64,000 nucleotides of DNA from VXMF01 sp965206775 (GCA_965206775.1 CBDBKU010000003.1:2914001-2978000); one strand, 5' to 3'. Counted from the first letter of the stretch, positions 35,271-45,399 are shown. Notes: generated from the sequence alone by a model not told the origin. Translations and numbers: made by a program.

Positions 35271-37283
35271 ATGCCCAATCCTCTGACCGAAATCCAATTC
35301 GAAGTTCCGTTCGAGGACATTCGCGCCGAGCACGTAGAGCCGGCAATCGACCAATTGCTGGAAGAGGCGCGGTTATCGCTAGAGTCCTTGGTCGCAACCG
35401 ATGAAGGGCCGACCTATGCCAACACGCTGGCGGCCCTGGAGGACCTCGGCGAGAAGCTGGGCTACGCCATGGGCGTCGTCGGCCATCTCGAGGGCGTCGC
35501 CACCTACGCCGAGCTGCGCGCGGCCTACAACGCCGTACAGCCGAGGGTTAGCGAGTTCTTCTCGGCCATCCCCCTGAACGAAGGCGTCTGGAAGCGCATT
35601 CGGGCTTTCTCCGACTCAACCGAGGTTGCGGGGCTCAGCCCTACGCGGAAGCGCTTCCTAGACAAGACTTTGGACGATTTCCGACGAAGCGGCGCCGAAC
35701 TCGGACCTTCTGAAAAGAAGCGTCTTCTAGAGATCAACGTCGAGCTTGCCAAAATCACGACAAAATACGCAGAGAACGTCCTCGACGCCACGAACGCCTT
35801 CGACCTGATCATCGAGGACGAGGAAGGCCTTGCGGGATTGCCGCGGACAGCGGTTGCGGCCGCCAAGGAGAGTGCCGAGCGCAAGGGCAAGGCGGGCTGG
35901 CGATTCACACTCCAAGCTCCGAGCTTCATGGCGGTCATGACATATCTCGATGACGAGGCCATTCGCGAGAGGATGTATCGCGCGTTTTCAAGTCGCGCCG
36001 CGCGAGGCGAATTCGACAACAGAGAGAACATTGCCAGGATCCTGGCGCTGCGAAAAGAGATGGCTCGACTCCTGGGATACTCGGACTTCGCTGACCTCGT
36101 TCTCGAGGACCGAATGGCCAAGTCCGGTGCCAAGGCTTGGAAATTTGTCGATGACCTGAGGCAGAGGACCCAGGCAGCCTTTGACATAGAGAATGAGGAC
36201 CTTGATGAGTTCAGCGGTTCCAAGGTCAAGCCGTGGGACCTCGCCTACCAGGCTGAGAAGCTCCGTAGGGCACAGTACAACTTCGACGAGGAGGATCTAA
36301 GGCCCTACTTTCCCTACGAGGGCGTCCTGCGCGGCATGTTCGAGATCGCCCAGCGATTGTTCGGACTCGAGATTCGAAAGTGGGAAGGAGTGCCAGTCTG
36401 GGATGCGGGCGTTGACGCCTACGAAGTCAACGATGCGGACGGCAGTCACCTCGGATCCTTCTATGCCGACTACTTCCCGCGAGAGAACAAGCGGGGTGGC
36501 GCGTGGATGGACTCCCTCATCACCGGGCAGCCCAGCGCAATTGGATTCACCCCGCATCTCGGCTTCAACTGCGGCAATCTCACTCCCCCGACGGAAGGCA
36601 AGCCCGCCCTGCTGACACACAGGGAGGTCGAGACAATTTTCCACGAGTTCGGACACCTTCTCCATCACTTGCTAAGCCGAGTCGAGGTGAGAAGCCTAGC
36701 TGGCACGAACGTGGCATGGGACTGGGTCGAACTGCCGTCTCAAATCATGGAGAACTGGTGCTGGGAGCGCGAGGCACTTGATCTGTTCGCTCGTCACTAC
36801 GAAACAGGAAAGCCGATTCCAGAAGACCTGTTCGCCAAGATGAAGCGCGCAAAGAACTTCCGAAGCGCCAACGCGCAAATGCGGCAACTCGGATTCGGCA
36901 CCCTGGACCTTGCCCTGCACACGCGGTTTGACCCTGACGTGAATTCCGACACGGTGAGCTACGCCCGCGACATCCTGCAACGGCACGCCCCGGTCGATCT
37001 GCCCGCCGACAATGCGATGGTCGCGTCCTTCACCCATCTGTTCTCGAGTCCGGTCGGATACGGAGCAGGCTACTACTCGTACAAGTGGTCGGAGATGCTG
37101 GACGCAGACGCTTTCACGCGCTTCGCGCGGGAAGGCATTTTCAATCCCGAGACCGGGAATTCGTACAGGCGAAACATCCTCGAACGCGGCAACAGCGCGG
37201 AGCCGGAGGACCTCTTCCGTCAGTTCATGGGCCGCGACCCGGATGCAGAGGCGTTACTGCGCCGTCTCGGCTTGGCTGCCTAG
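35271..37283 (+). CDS. prlC: Oligopeptidase A-type M3 metallopeptidase
   Basis: 670 aa. Cytosolic zinc endopeptidase that degrades short peptides, including signal peptides. The HEFGH zinc motif is at residues 458-462 with the downstream Glu in WVELPSQIMENW. The N-terminal helical domain begins NPLTEIQFEVPFEDIRAEHVEPA, as in the family, so the start is the ATG at 35271; an open frame extends 280 codons upstream but overlaps dapF on the other strand and has no similarity. GYGAGYYSYKWSEMLDADAF near the C-terminus is diagnostic. Divergent from dapF; the glycosylase gene follows after nine bases. Confidence 0.93.
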   Translation: MPNPLTEIQFEVPFEDIRAEHVEPAIDQLLEEARLSLESLVATDEGPTYANTLAALEDLGEKLGYAMGVVGHLEGVATYAELRAAYNAVQPRVSEFFSAIPLNEGVWKRIRAFSDSTEVAGLSPTRKRFLDKTLDDFRRSGAELGPSEKKRLLEINVELAKITTKYAENVLDATNAFDLIIEDEEGLAGLPRTAVAAAKESAERKGKAGWRFTLQAPSFMAVMTYLDDEAIRERMYRAFSSRAARGEFDNRENIARILALRKEMARLLGYSDFADLVLEDRMAKSGAKAWKFVDDLRQRTQAAFDIENEDLDEFSGSKVKPWDLAYQAEKLRRAQYNFDEEDLRPYFPYEGVLRGMFEIAQRLFGLEIRKWEGVPVWDAGVDAYEVNDADGSHLGSFYADYFPRENKRGGAWMDSLITGQPSAIGFTPHLGFNCGNLTPPTEGKPALLTHREVETIFHEFGHLLHHLLSRVEVRSLAGTNVAWDWVELPSQIMENWCWEREALDLFARHYETGKPIPEDLFAKMKRAKNFRSANAQMRQLGFGTLDLALHTRFDPDVNSDTVSYARDILQRHAPVDLPADNAMVASFTHLFSSPVGYGAGYYSYKWSEMLDADAFTRFAREGIFNPETGNSYRRNILERGNSAEPEDLFRQFMGRDPDAEALLRRLGLAA

Positions 37284-37292
37284 CGCCGGTCG

Positions 37293-37931
37293 ATGGTGGC
37301 GGATTCCGAAAATCGAGGTCCTGTCGTGGAACCTCGGGAGATCTTCGCTACAACCCATCTGCCGCCGAGGGAATTCTACGCTCGAGCCACTGAAGACGTG
37401 GCAAGAGACCTGCTTGGCACGACCGTGGTCCATCAAACCGAGGACGAGGTCCTAGCCGGACGGATCGTCGAAGTGGAGGCGTACCTCGGCCGGGATGACC
37501 CAGCCGCGCACAGCAGCGCTGGGGAAACCCGCCGCACCGCCGTGGTATTCGGACCGCCGGGCCACGCGTACGTCTATCAGATCTACGGAGTGCACCGCTG
37601 CCTGAATGTGGTGGCCGAACCTGACGGGATGCCGGGGTGCGTCCTGGTACGAGCCTTGGAACCAATCTGCGGCATTCCAACCATGAGCTCGAGACGGAAG
37701 ACCAAGCGCATCGTCGACATCGCCAACGGACCGGCCAAGCTCACGAGCGCCATGGCGATCGGGATGGACTGCTATGGGGCGGACTTGATCGCCAGCCCGC
37801 TGACAATTCGAATCCCCAACGTAGCTCGACCCATTCAGATTGAAACCTTTCCGAGAATAGGGATCACGAAGGCAACAGAGCTTCCTCTTCGATTTGTTGC
37901 GGCCAACAGCAAGCACCTCAGCCGTCGCTAG
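37293..37931 (+). CDS. mpg: 3-methyladenine (alkylpurine) DNA glycosylase, AAG/MPG type
   Basis: 212 aa. Removes alkylated purines in base excision repair. FYARATEDVARDLLGTTVVH, the catalytic VEVEAYLGRDDPAAHSSAG (Glu), VVFGPPGHAYVYQIYGVHRC and LNVVAEPDGMPGCVLVRALE are canonical, with IANGPAKLTSAMAIGM later. Adjacent downstream of the M3 peptidase and probably cotranscribed. Complete. Confidence 0.95.
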   Translation: MVADSENRGPVVEPREIFATTHLPPREFYARATEDVARDLLGTTVVHQTEDEVLAGRIVEVEAYLGRDDPAAHSSAGETRRTAVVFGPPGHAYVYQIYGVHRCLNVVAEPDGMPGCVLVRALEPICGIPTMSSRRKTKRIVDIANGPAKLTSAMAIGMDCYGADLIASPLTIRIPNVARPIQIETFPRIGITKATELPLRFVAANSKHLSRR

Positions 37932-38041
37932 AGCTCAGGACACGAATATCTTCTACTTCACCTTTCTTAGTCAGTTTCATCGCCCCTCGCAACCAAGGAT
38001 ACTGAAACAAACCATTTGGTAAATGATCACAGAACAAAGGC

Positions 38042-39739
38042 TCACCGCTGCCAGCTTTCTGTGAGATAAAAGCGAAGCAATGTCGGTGACATCAGCGAAT
38101 TTACCTCGGTATTTCCAGTGACAAGCTCATTCTTTCCGAACGAGAGTGAGGCATGGAGTCGCTGAGGCGTTAGGTATTGCAACGAATCCTCACCGATGTT
38201 AAACCGTTTCACCTTAGCAATCTTCAGCAGAACATCTTCCATAGATTCCCCGGAATTCCACGCCATAATCCATCCCCAGTCACCGAAACTTGGTACGTTG
38301 TCATGATATGGAATCGCGTCATATCCTGCACTCTGAATTGTCCTCAGAATGCAAAGAAAAGACTCCTTGGCGTGGTAGGGCGAAGTCGATTGGACGGCAA
38401 GGATCCCACCGTGGGCAAGCAACCTATTTACTTTGAGATAGAATTCGCGGCTATACAATTTGACTAGTTCGACAGAATTCGGATCCGGGAGGTCGATCAA
38501 TATTACATCAAAATAACCATGCAGCCGTTCAAGAACCTTGTCGGCATCGACAGTATAAACATACACTAGTGCTGCTTGGTCTAGAGTGTCTTCTGGATCG
38601 ATACCCACACCCGTCGCGTACTCGTACACTGGTCGACGTTGGAGGTCACTGGGGGTCTCCAGAAATGCCTCGGCTGAAACTCGGGCATCAGCAAAAGCTC
38701 CCCCATTCAATTCAGTCATGACATCATGGTTCGCAGCAAATTCAATCATGCCCGGATCGATATCAACTAGCGTGATTTCTCTTGTCTCCGCATATTTTAG
38801 TACCTCCCTTAATGCCAGTCCGTCACCGCCCCCTAAAATCAACACGCGTCGATGACTCTCCGCCAGTGCCATGGCCGGATGGACAAGCAGTTCGTGATAG
38901 ATATGCTCGTCGATGCTAGAGAACTGAAGATTACCGTTAATATACAGACGATAGTCCATGGGGTCTGTCTTAGCAGTTAGGACGATATGCTGGTATTGTG
39001 TCGTTGTGGAATACGCGATTGGCTCGCTATAGAATCGCTGCTCCAATAGTTGATTCCAGCTTCGATTCTCTGAATATCCGTAGATGAGGCTGATCGCTGT
39101 CAAGCCAATCGCTGCAGCTGGAATCGCGCCGCGTGATGCGATCCGATGATAGGAAAAATAGCTATAGGTAACGAGTGCTACGGTGAAGTTTATTCCGGCA
39201 ACAAGAAAACTGATTTCCGTCAGAGGAAAGTATCTTAGTAATACGTATACCCATATAAGTGCTCCTATAAAAGCACCTAAGTAGTCTGTGCTAAAGACTG
39301 AAGCAATGTTCGATTTTAGCTGTGGAAGAAAGTGTCGATTGAGGCGGAGGACTAACGGAATCTCCAGTCCGATCAAGAACCCTATCGACAGAACGAAGAA
39401 ATACTGCACCAAGATGAAGTGGGTATCCATCGCAGCATACGCCGCATAGACTGCGATCGGGGCGAATCCGCCAAGAATCGCGAGTCCTACCTCGACCAGC
39501 AAGAATTTCTCGACTAATCGCTTGTCGCTGATCTTCCGCTGCAAGAAGCCAGCGAGGCCCATCATCAGCATCATGAGCGAGATCGTGACAGAGAATTGCT
39601 CGATGCTGTTGCCGAGAACAAATGTTGCAACGGTACTGAGAATGCATTCGAATATAAACCCGCTTGCTCCCGTTAGGAACATCGAGCAACCTAGCAGGAT
39701 CGTAGCGACTCGAGGCCGGACAGTAGCTTGCACTGGCAA
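38042..39739 (-). CDS. Membrane-bound spermidine-synthase-like aminopropyltransferase
   Basis: 565 aa. The N-terminal ~230 residues contain about seven membrane helices (MFLTGASGFIFECILSTVAT to LTAISLIYGY). The C-terminal domain is a SpeE fold: QHIVLTAK, LQFSSIDEHIYHELLVHPAM, VLILGGGDGLALREVLKY, VDIDPGMIEFA and the acidic FDVILIDLPDPNSVELVKLY. It would transfer an aminopropyl group from decarboxylated SAM to an amine or another acceptor near the membrane. No SAM decarboxylase gene is in the window. The DNA is visibly more AT-rich than neighbours, suggesting transfer. Divergent from the FAD oxidoreductase. Confidence 0.85.
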   Translation of the reverse strand: MPVQATVRPRVATILLGCSMFLTGASGFIFECILSTVATFVLGNSIEQFSVTISLMMLMMGLAGFLQRKISDKRLVEKFLLVEVGLAILGGFAPIAVYAAYAAMDTHFILVQYFFVLSIGFLIGLEIPLVLRLNRHFLPQLKSNIASVFSTDYLGAFIGALIWVYVLLRYFPLTEISFLVAGINFTVALVTYSYFSYHRIASRGAIPAAAIGLTAISLIYGYSENRSWNQLLEQRFYSEPIAYSTTTQYQHIVLTAKTDPMDYRLYINGNLQFSSIDEHIYHELLVHPAMALAESHRRVLILGGGDGLALREVLKYAETREITLVDIDPGMIEFAANHDVMTELNGGAFADARVSAEAFLETPSDLQRRPVYEYATGVGIDPEDTLDQAALVYVYTVDADKVLERLHGYFDVILIDLPDPNSVELVKLYSREFYLKVNRLLAHGGILAVQSTSPYHAKESFLCILRTIQSAGYDAIPYHDNVPSFGDWGWIMAWNSGESMEDVLLKIAKVKRFNIGEDSLQYLTPQRLHASLSFGKNELVTGNTEVNSLMSPTLLRFYLTESWQR

Positions 39740-39927
39740 GGTTTCGAAGGAGCGGAAGCAAGGGTGGAATTCAATCCGCGCAGCAACCTCACACGGTGGC
39801 GAGGCTAGACTGGCGGCACCGATCCGATCTGGCGGACTAGGTGGAATGCGTCGCTGATTTGCGGAATCCGATGGCGATTGTCCATCGTATCACGGGCCCT
39901 TTGGGTGGCCCGGAGATACGATGAAGC

Positions 39928-41499
39928 TTGCGCAGCAAAGTATCGAGGCGAGGGATCCTGCGGTCGGCTGCAGTAGGAGGTGGCATTGCGGCTGTCGGAA
40001 GCACCGCGTTCTTGTTCCGGAAGGCGCGTCCGATAGCTGGAAGCTACGTTGACCGCAGTCATGCAGTCGGCCACTCAATCCGAGACGGCAAGCCGATACC
40101 CGCAGGCGGGGACCGTGCCAAAGTGCCGGTGGTCATCGTCGGAGCCGGCATCGCTGGGCTTTCCGCCGCCTGGAGGATGAGGCGACTCGGCTTCGAGGAG
40201 TTCGTGCTCCTGGAATTGGAGGGAGCCGCTGGCGGCAATTCTCGTTCAGGCCGTAACAACTTCACCGCATACCCGTGGGGCGCGCACTACGTGCCTGTTC
40301 CAGACCGGCGGATTCCATTGGTCGAGGAATTGTTTGTCGAGCTTGGCGTGCTCAAGGATGGGCGATGGGACCCCAGCCACCTATGCCGTGAGCCTCTCGG
40401 GCGATTGTTCAACGGCGGTGAATGGTTGCCGGGGATCGAACCTGGGGGTTCCGCTCCGGACGTTGAGCGCGACCAGTTCGACCGGTTCTGGGATAGGATG
40501 AACTACTACCGCCAGGGCGGTGAGTTCACAATACCGATCCGCGCCGCCGGGCACACTGGCGGCCTCGATCGGATTTCCATGAAGCGCTGGATGGTCGAGC
40601 AGGGCTTCTTCAATGACCGGCTCCGCTGGTACGCGGACTACGCCTGCCGGGACGACTACGGCTGCTCTTACGACGAGACCTCCGCTTGGGCTGGCATCCA
40701 CTACTTCGCAGCAAGGCCGGAAGACGATTCTGGAATTCTCACCTGGCCCGAAGGCAACGGTTGGATCGTGAAGCGCCTTGCGAGCAAGCTCTCGCCTTGG
40801 CTGCGCACGGGGACGCCAGTGCATCGGATCTTGCAGACTGGTCGACGCATCGAGGTTGTTACCGAGCAGGTCACGTACGAGTGCCAATCGGTCGTATTCG
40901 CCGCCCCGACGTTTCTGGCACCGTACCTCATGCCAGATTCCAGCGACTGGCTGCCGCCCCTGGGCGAATTCGCGTACTCCCCTTGGTACACAGCGAATCT
41001 TGTCATCGACAGCCCTCCCGAGGAGAAGGGCGCCTCGCCCGCTTGGGAAAACGTGATATACAATTCGCCCGGTCTTGGCTACGTGATTGCGACCCACCAG
41101 ACAATTGCGGCGGCCGACACGCCAACGGTGTGGACCTATTACCGGGCTCTAGCCGGCCAAACGCCTCGCCTCGCACGGCACGCCCTGCTCGAGACAAGTT
41201 GGACCGAACGCAAGGAGGAGGTTCTCCACGACCTAGAGCGAGCGCATCCGGACATTCGAGACTGCGTCGCGAGATTGGACGTCATGCGGTTGGGCCACGG
41301 CATGATTCGGCCGACTCCAGGCTTCATGACTTCCGACACCAGGCAACTCTTAGCGGCAATGGAAGGGCCCGTGCAATTCGCAAACTCCGACGTGAGCGGG
41401 ATCTCAATCTTTGAAGAAGCGCAGTATCGCGGAGTGCGCGCCGCCGAACGAGTCCTTTCGAGACTTGGCTATCGGGACCTGGAGTATGCAGACGGATAG
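39928..41499 (+). CDS. Tat-exported FAD-dependent amine-oxidase-like oxidoreductase
   Basis: 523 aa. Twin-arginine leader SRRGILRSAAVGGGIAAVG precedes VVIVGAGIAGLSAAWRM, the Rossmann FAD loop (about residues 68-84), and GNSRSGRN, the second FAD motif of flavin amine oxidases. VVFAAPTFLAPYLMP and the late GPVQFANSDVSGISIFEEA fit this class. Start is unclear: TTG at 39928 keeps the leader; an ATG at 39921 has a better ribosome-binding GGAG but is out of frame, which could reflect a sequencing or real frameshift. It is divergent from the spermidine-synthase-like gene and convergent with the DUF350 gene. Confidence 0.8.
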   Translation: MRSKVSRRGILRSAAVGGGIAAVGSTAFLFRKARPIAGSYVDRSHAVGHSIRDGKPIPAGGDRAKVPVVIVGAGIAGLSAAWRMRRLGFEEFVLLELEGAAGGNSRSGRNNFTAYPWGAHYVPVPDRRIPLVEELFVELGVLKDGRWDPSHLCREPLGRLFNGGEWLPGIEPGGSAPDVERDQFDRFWDRMNYYRQGGEFTIPIRAAGHTGGLDRISMKRWMVEQGFFNDRLRWYADYACRDDYGCSYDETSAWAGIHYFAARPEDDSGILTWPEGNGWIVKRLASKLSPWLRTGTPVHRILQTGRRIEVVTEQVTYECQSVVFAAPTFLAPYLMPDSSDWLPPLGEFAYSPWYTANLVIDSPPEEKGASPAWENVIYNSPGLGYVIATHQTIAAADTPTVWTYYRALAGQTPRLARHALLETSWTERKEEVLHDLERAHPDIRDCVARLDVMRLGHGMIRPTPGFMTSDTRQLLAAMEGPVQFANSDVSGISIFEEAQYRGVRAAERVLSRLGYRDLEYADG

Positions 41500-41619
41500 C
41501 CGTTGTCGGCTCACCGGTAATCGAACGTCGCGACGAGGAACCATGCCGTGCCGGCATCGCCTGAGGCGGGTGCCGCGCCGGCCCAATGCTTGAGAGGACG
41601 CAACGGGTTGGCAGCAACC

Positions 41620-42522
41620 CTAAGCGACCAGCGATCCGATCATGATCGCCAACGCGATCTGGGCGCATACGGTCACCGAAGATGCAGCGACATTGCGATC
41701 TCTCTCCACTTCGATCTTCAACGTCGTATTCGGCAGGAACGCCTTGTCAATCAGCCATTGGAACAGCACCAGCAATGTCATCCCGACCGCGCCACTCACG
41801 GCGAAACCGGAGATACCTTCGATCCACCCGGTGAACGGACCGGAAATCGCGAAGCCGAGGACGATTCCCAGCGAAATCAGAGTACCGCCAAGGATCAGGC
41901 CGGCGGCGGCGTTGCCTTCCCTGATCTCCCCCAGACAGTCAAACGGAGTGACCCATTCGTACAGAAACGCAAAGAGAATCAATGCAACCTGGCCCATCGC
42001 GAAGAAGCCGACCGAGGTCTCCCATCCGCCGCCCTCCCCGTGAAACGATCCGTACGCAATCAATCCGGTGGCGACCAGTATGCCGAATTCCGCGAACCCT
42101 ACCGCTTGGTTCCCTTTGTGGAGTTCCCGGGCGTTATGCACGTGACCGAGGACCACCCGCTCGGCGAGGAACTGCGCCACGAAGAAGAACACCAACAGAA
42201 CCACGCAGTACGCAAGAATCTCGAGCGTGTTGTCGAGCACCGCACTCCAGCCGTCGGAAAACCGCGCTACGCCGCCGCTCACGACGCCGGCTAAGCCGAA
42301 CCCGAAGCCGATGCCCAGCCCGCAACGCCGCAGCGCCACCGCCAGGTTGCTCTCTTCCTCGATCTGGTGGTCGGCAGTCAGTCCCTTGGAGTCCTTGATC
42401 CCTGCACGCAGCAAGGCAGACCGGAAGAACCGGTCGCTGATCTTCTTCGCAACGAGCAGCGCGAGGAATACGAGGAGCGTGTCGGCCGCCCCTTGGATTA
42501 GTGTCTCGAGAACTTCAATCAC
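41620..42522 (-). CDS. DUF350 (YjfL) membrane protein, duplicated
   Basis: 300 aa with about eight helices, consisting of two DUF350 repeats: NLAVALRRCGLGIGFGFG (about residue 60) and NAAAGLILGGTLISLGIVLG (about residue 205). DUF350 proteins are uncharacterised channels or transporters often linked to DUF4178, aminopropyltransferases and membrane stress genes. Last gene of the six-gene minus-strand operon, 15 bases after the secreted protein. Confidence 0.88.
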   Translation of the reverse strand: MIEVLETLIQGAADTLLVFLALLVAKKISDRFFRSALLRAGIKDSKGLTADHQIEEESNLAVALRRCGLGIGFGFGLAGVVSGGVARFSDGWSAVLDNTLEILAYCVVLLVFFFVAQFLAERVVLGHVHNARELHKGNQAVGFAEFGILVATGLIAYGSFHGEGGGWETSVGFFAMGQVALILFAFLYEWVTPFDCLGEIREGNAAAGLILGGTLISLGIVLGFAISGPFTGWIEGISGFAVSGAVGMTLLVLFQWLIDKAFLPNTTLKIEVERDRNVAASSVTVCAQIALAIMIGSLVA

Positions 42523-42537
42523 CGCTTGTCTCCCTCG

Positions 42538-44148
42538 CTACTTGCCGCTCGCGCCGAACGACGAGCCTCGACTGCTCGGGCCCGCTCCCCTCACGGTGGA
42601 GGGAGGCCGGCGAAATCCCCCGCCCCGAGCGAACGTAGATCCTTGCATCTTCGGTGACGTCCGCGTGGCTTGACCGCTCGTGCCCCATCGCGGAGCCGCC
42701 GAGCTGCCGCCGTAGTACGGCCGACTTCCGCGGTATCCGCCAGACCAAGTGTCCCAGTCGCTCCTGCCATACCTCATCGGCGAACCGAATATCGACGAAT
42801 AGAAGAGGTACGGCCCTACCCAGTTCCAAACCGAACCGCCCGAGCCGTCGGCAGTCCAGCGGCCGTAGTGAGGATTGCCTACGTATGCCATGCCTGGCGG
42901 CGCCGCGTGCGTCAGCTTTTCCGACTCGAAGGATCCGTACGGCTTCGACTCGACATCCATCCCGAGATTCTCGAGGTTAGCGAAGAAGAAGTCTTCGGTA
43001 ACCTCGGTCCAGCCCGATTCGCGCGTCACTCCATCCTCTTGCACGAGGTACTTGTGAAAGTACTGCGATTCGGCCTTTTCCACCCAGTATTCGGCGTGGG
43101 TGTCCCTGCCGGGCCATTGCAGGACCGGGTCGATGCCGAGTGCGTTCCAACGCTGGGGATCCGTTCCGGAAAGCATCGAAAACCGCCTGCCGAATATCGT
43201 CCTGGAGTATCTAGCGAGCGACCCTTCGATCCCGAGGAGATACTCGAAGGTCGTTCGGTCGACGTTCGCCACCCGAAAGTCAATCCTGTGGATCGTCGGA
43301 TAGTCGCGCGAGTCGTCCCAGCTCTCGCGACGGACCACAAGCGCGTGCTCCGTCTTCATGTCGATCAGCGTTCGGGAGTAGCTACGGTCCAATTCCGCTA
43401 GCCTGGCGCTGAGTTCCGGAGCGCCCTTCAGGAACTCGTCCGAGTTCGTGCCTGCTTGCCGGCAGGAGTCCCCGAAGACGGCACGGTCGAAGTCGCCTCC
43501 GGAATTGCGCTTTCTGAATTCCCCCGCCGCCGATGCGAGCAGCTTGTCGGACGTGGCACGGAGTTCGGTCAGCGGCAGGACAAAGCTGTCAATGTCCGAG
43601 GCTCGCGGAGCGTGATCCCGCTTTACGTCCGCGGCCCTGGCGATCAGCTCCGGTGCAAGCTCCTTCATCGCGTCGACCGCAGACTCGCAAGCCGCCATCA
43701 TCTCATCGGCGCTCTCCGCCACTTCGTTGAGGAAGTCGCGCCGTTCGATCCAGTGCCGAGCGGACCCACGGGCTCCCGCAAGCAACGGAGCGATCTTCCC
43801 GAGAGCCGCACGCACCGCCCCGGCGGTTTCCGGCTCGTCTGCCGCGACCGCCGGCACCACATCCGCCTTGTATATGGCGTCCGCCGACTCGACCTTGGCC
43901 CGGGCTGCGTCGAAATGCTGGCCCCACGCCTCGCGGTCGGCATACCTTTCGATCGCGGAGTATTCGGACGACTTCCGGAAGTCTTCGTACTGCTTCTCGA
44001 AGTTCGCCGTCTGTCGGGATCCATCTTCGATGCGCACGCCTGCACGCTCCGCTTCGAGGACAAGATCCTTCGGGAGTCCCGCACATTGCGCGAGGACGAT
44101 GGCAAGGATCGCCATCGCCGCGCTTTGGAATGTACTGTGGCGAGCCAT
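42538..44148 (-). CDS. Secreted protein with Gly/Ser-rich tail in DUF350/DUF4178 operon
   Basis: 536 aa. N-terminal signal sequence MARHSTFQSAAMAILAIVLA followed by QC, a poor but possible lipobox. A helical region (about 35-260) is rich in Ala, Glu and Lys, then a region with WNALGIDPVLQWPGRDTHAE and GMAYVGNPHYGRW; the last 80 residues are Gly/Ser/Arg/Tyr rich and low complexity, ending RGSSFGASGK. No enzyme family recognised. Between the DUF2617-like gene (20 bases) and DUF350 (15 bases). Start set at 44148 for the signal sequence. Confidence 0.72.
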   Translation of the reverse strand: MARHSTFQSAAMAILAIVLAQCAGLPKDLVLEAERAGVRIEDGSRQTANFEKQYEDFRKSSEYSAIERYADREAWGQHFDAARAKVESADAIYKADVVPAVAADEPETAGAVRAALGKIAPLLAGARGSARHWIERRDFLNEVAESADEMMAACESAVDAMKELAPELIARAADVKRDHAPRASDIDSFVLPLTELRATSDKLLASAAGEFRKRNSGGDFDRAVFGDSCRQAGTNSDEFLKGAPELSARLAELDRSYSRTLIDMKTEHALVVRRESWDDSRDYPTIHRIDFRVANVDRTTFEYLLGIEGSLARYSRTIFGRRFSMLSGTDPQRWNALGIDPVLQWPGRDTHAEYWVEKAESQYFHKYLVQEDGVTRESGWTEVTEDFFFANLENLGMDVESKPYGSFESEKLTHAAPPGMAYVGNPHYGRWTADGSGGSVWNWVGPYLFYSSIFGSPMRYGRSDWDTWSGGYRGSRPYYGGSSAAPRWGTSGQATRTSPKMQGSTFARGGGFRRPPSTVRGAGPSSRGSSFGASGK

Positions 44149-44168
44149 GCCTAGATGATCTCCTTGCA

Positions 44169-44768
44169 TCAGACGCTGACGGCAAGCTCGAGTGACGAAC
44201 TCTCGCGCATTGCCGCGGCCAGCTGTATTTTGGTTGAGCTCAGCACCACAAGCCCTTCCGAGGGATAGGAATGAGCGGTTCGCGCGATGACGCCTTGAGG
44301 CCTGGCAGCTGCCCAAACCAACGTCTCCGCCGCCGACGGCCCGTCGACGGCCGACGGGAAGCGGTTTGCCAAACCGACTTCGGAGACGGACCGCCCCGCG
44401 CCGATGATCAAGTCACGAAGCTGTCTCAACTCGACAGTGGATCGGTCCCGGCCGAGCACGCTTGCTTCGAATCGGTAGCGCAGTTCCCCGCGCACGGCAT
44501 ACTCGATCGCGGAGTCCCCGGGCTGCCATAGGACTAGAGGCTGGGCTGACGACGGGGCTTCGCAGGCGAGCAGTTCTGTCAGGGCTAGCGCACCGCGTCG
44601 AACCTCGATCAGATGGCTGGAACCGATCACGGAGGCATCGATCTCAAGATCGCCCCGCACCGCCCGGCCGCTCGAGAACACAGTGACATCCGGCCAGGCC
44701 ACGGTGCCTTCGTAGAGGCGCAATCGCAAAGCGTGCGCGGACAGGTCCTTGTAACAGATGTCGTTCAC
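44169..44768 (-). CDS. DUF2617-like protein
   Basis: 199 aa. Opens MNDICYKDLSAHALRLRLYE. It has no signal or membrane segment, and the fold appears beta-rich. I recognise it tentatively as DUF2617, a family of unknown function found beside DUF4178 genes. Overlaps the DUF4178 stop by four bases, so it is translationally coupled. Confidence 0.55.
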   Translation of the reverse strand: MNDICYKDLSAHALRLRLYEGTVAWPDVTVFSSGRAVRGDLEIDASVIGSSHLIEVRRGALALTELLACEAPSSAQPLVLWQPGDSAIEYAVRGELRYRFEASVLGRDRSTVELRQLRDLIIGAGRSVSEVGLANRFPSAVDGPSAAETLVWAAARPQGVIARTAHSYPSEGLVVLSSTKIQLAAAMRESSSLELAVSV

Positions 44769-45382
44769 GCGCCCCCTTCGACGATCACTTCGATGGCCTT
44801 GGGATCCATGTAGGCACTCAGGATGACGTTGTGCTCGTACCCCTCATTGTCGTCGCCCCATTCCTCGACGCCCAGGTACTCACGCCGTTCTTCGTTCGAG
44901 AACAAGTACTGGTGGAACGGCGTGCCGCGCGCGCCACCATCGCGGAAGAAGTTCACTCTCGAGTCTTCGTGATAGCTATATCTCACACCTGCGTACTGGA
45001 CCTCCCCGGCCTCGGCTTCGGAGATCTCCCACAGGTGCTCCTTGCCGCGCAGGCCGACTTGGTCAAAACTCAGGGTCTCCCTCGACACGTAGACCGAAAC
45101 CTCGTCTTCCTTCTCCCATTCCAGGTACTGCGTCTTGCCATCATTCAAGCAATATAGGGACAATTCAGGCCACCGCGCCCCGTCTCGCTCGTAGGTGTTG
45201 ATTCCCTTGACCTCGTACGAGTTGCCCTCGAAGCGTATGTATCCCCCGACACCCACGTCTTCGATAGAGACTCGGAACCGCTGTTGTGGCGGGATGGTCG
45301 CAGCCATGCTGCGAATCGCGGCAAACTGCTCGTCATAGCGAGTTCGCTCGGCTGGTTGCAACAAGGAAGCCATCTCAGTCAA
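44765..45382 (-). CDS. DUF4178 protein
   Basis: 205 aa. GGYIRFEGNSYEVKGINTYE, LNDGKTQYLEWEKEDEVSVY and the late VQYAGVRYSYHEDSR are typical of DUF4178, a beta-rich cytosolic domain nearly always in operons with DUF350, aminopropyltransferase or PspA/TelA genes. Function unknown. 17 bases after TelA. Confidence 0.82.
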   Translation of the reverse strand: MTEMASLLQPAERTRYDEQFAAIRSMAATIPPQQRFRVSIEDVGVGGYIRFEGNSYEVKGINTYERDGARWPELSLYCLNDGKTQYLEWEKEDEVSVYVSRETLSFDQVGLRGKEHLWEISEAEAGEVQYAGVRYSYHEDSRVNFFRDGGARGTPFHQYLFSNEERREYLGVEEWGDDNEGYEHNVILSAYMDPKAIEVIVEGGA

Positions 45383-45399
45383 CTCGGGCCGGATGGGAC

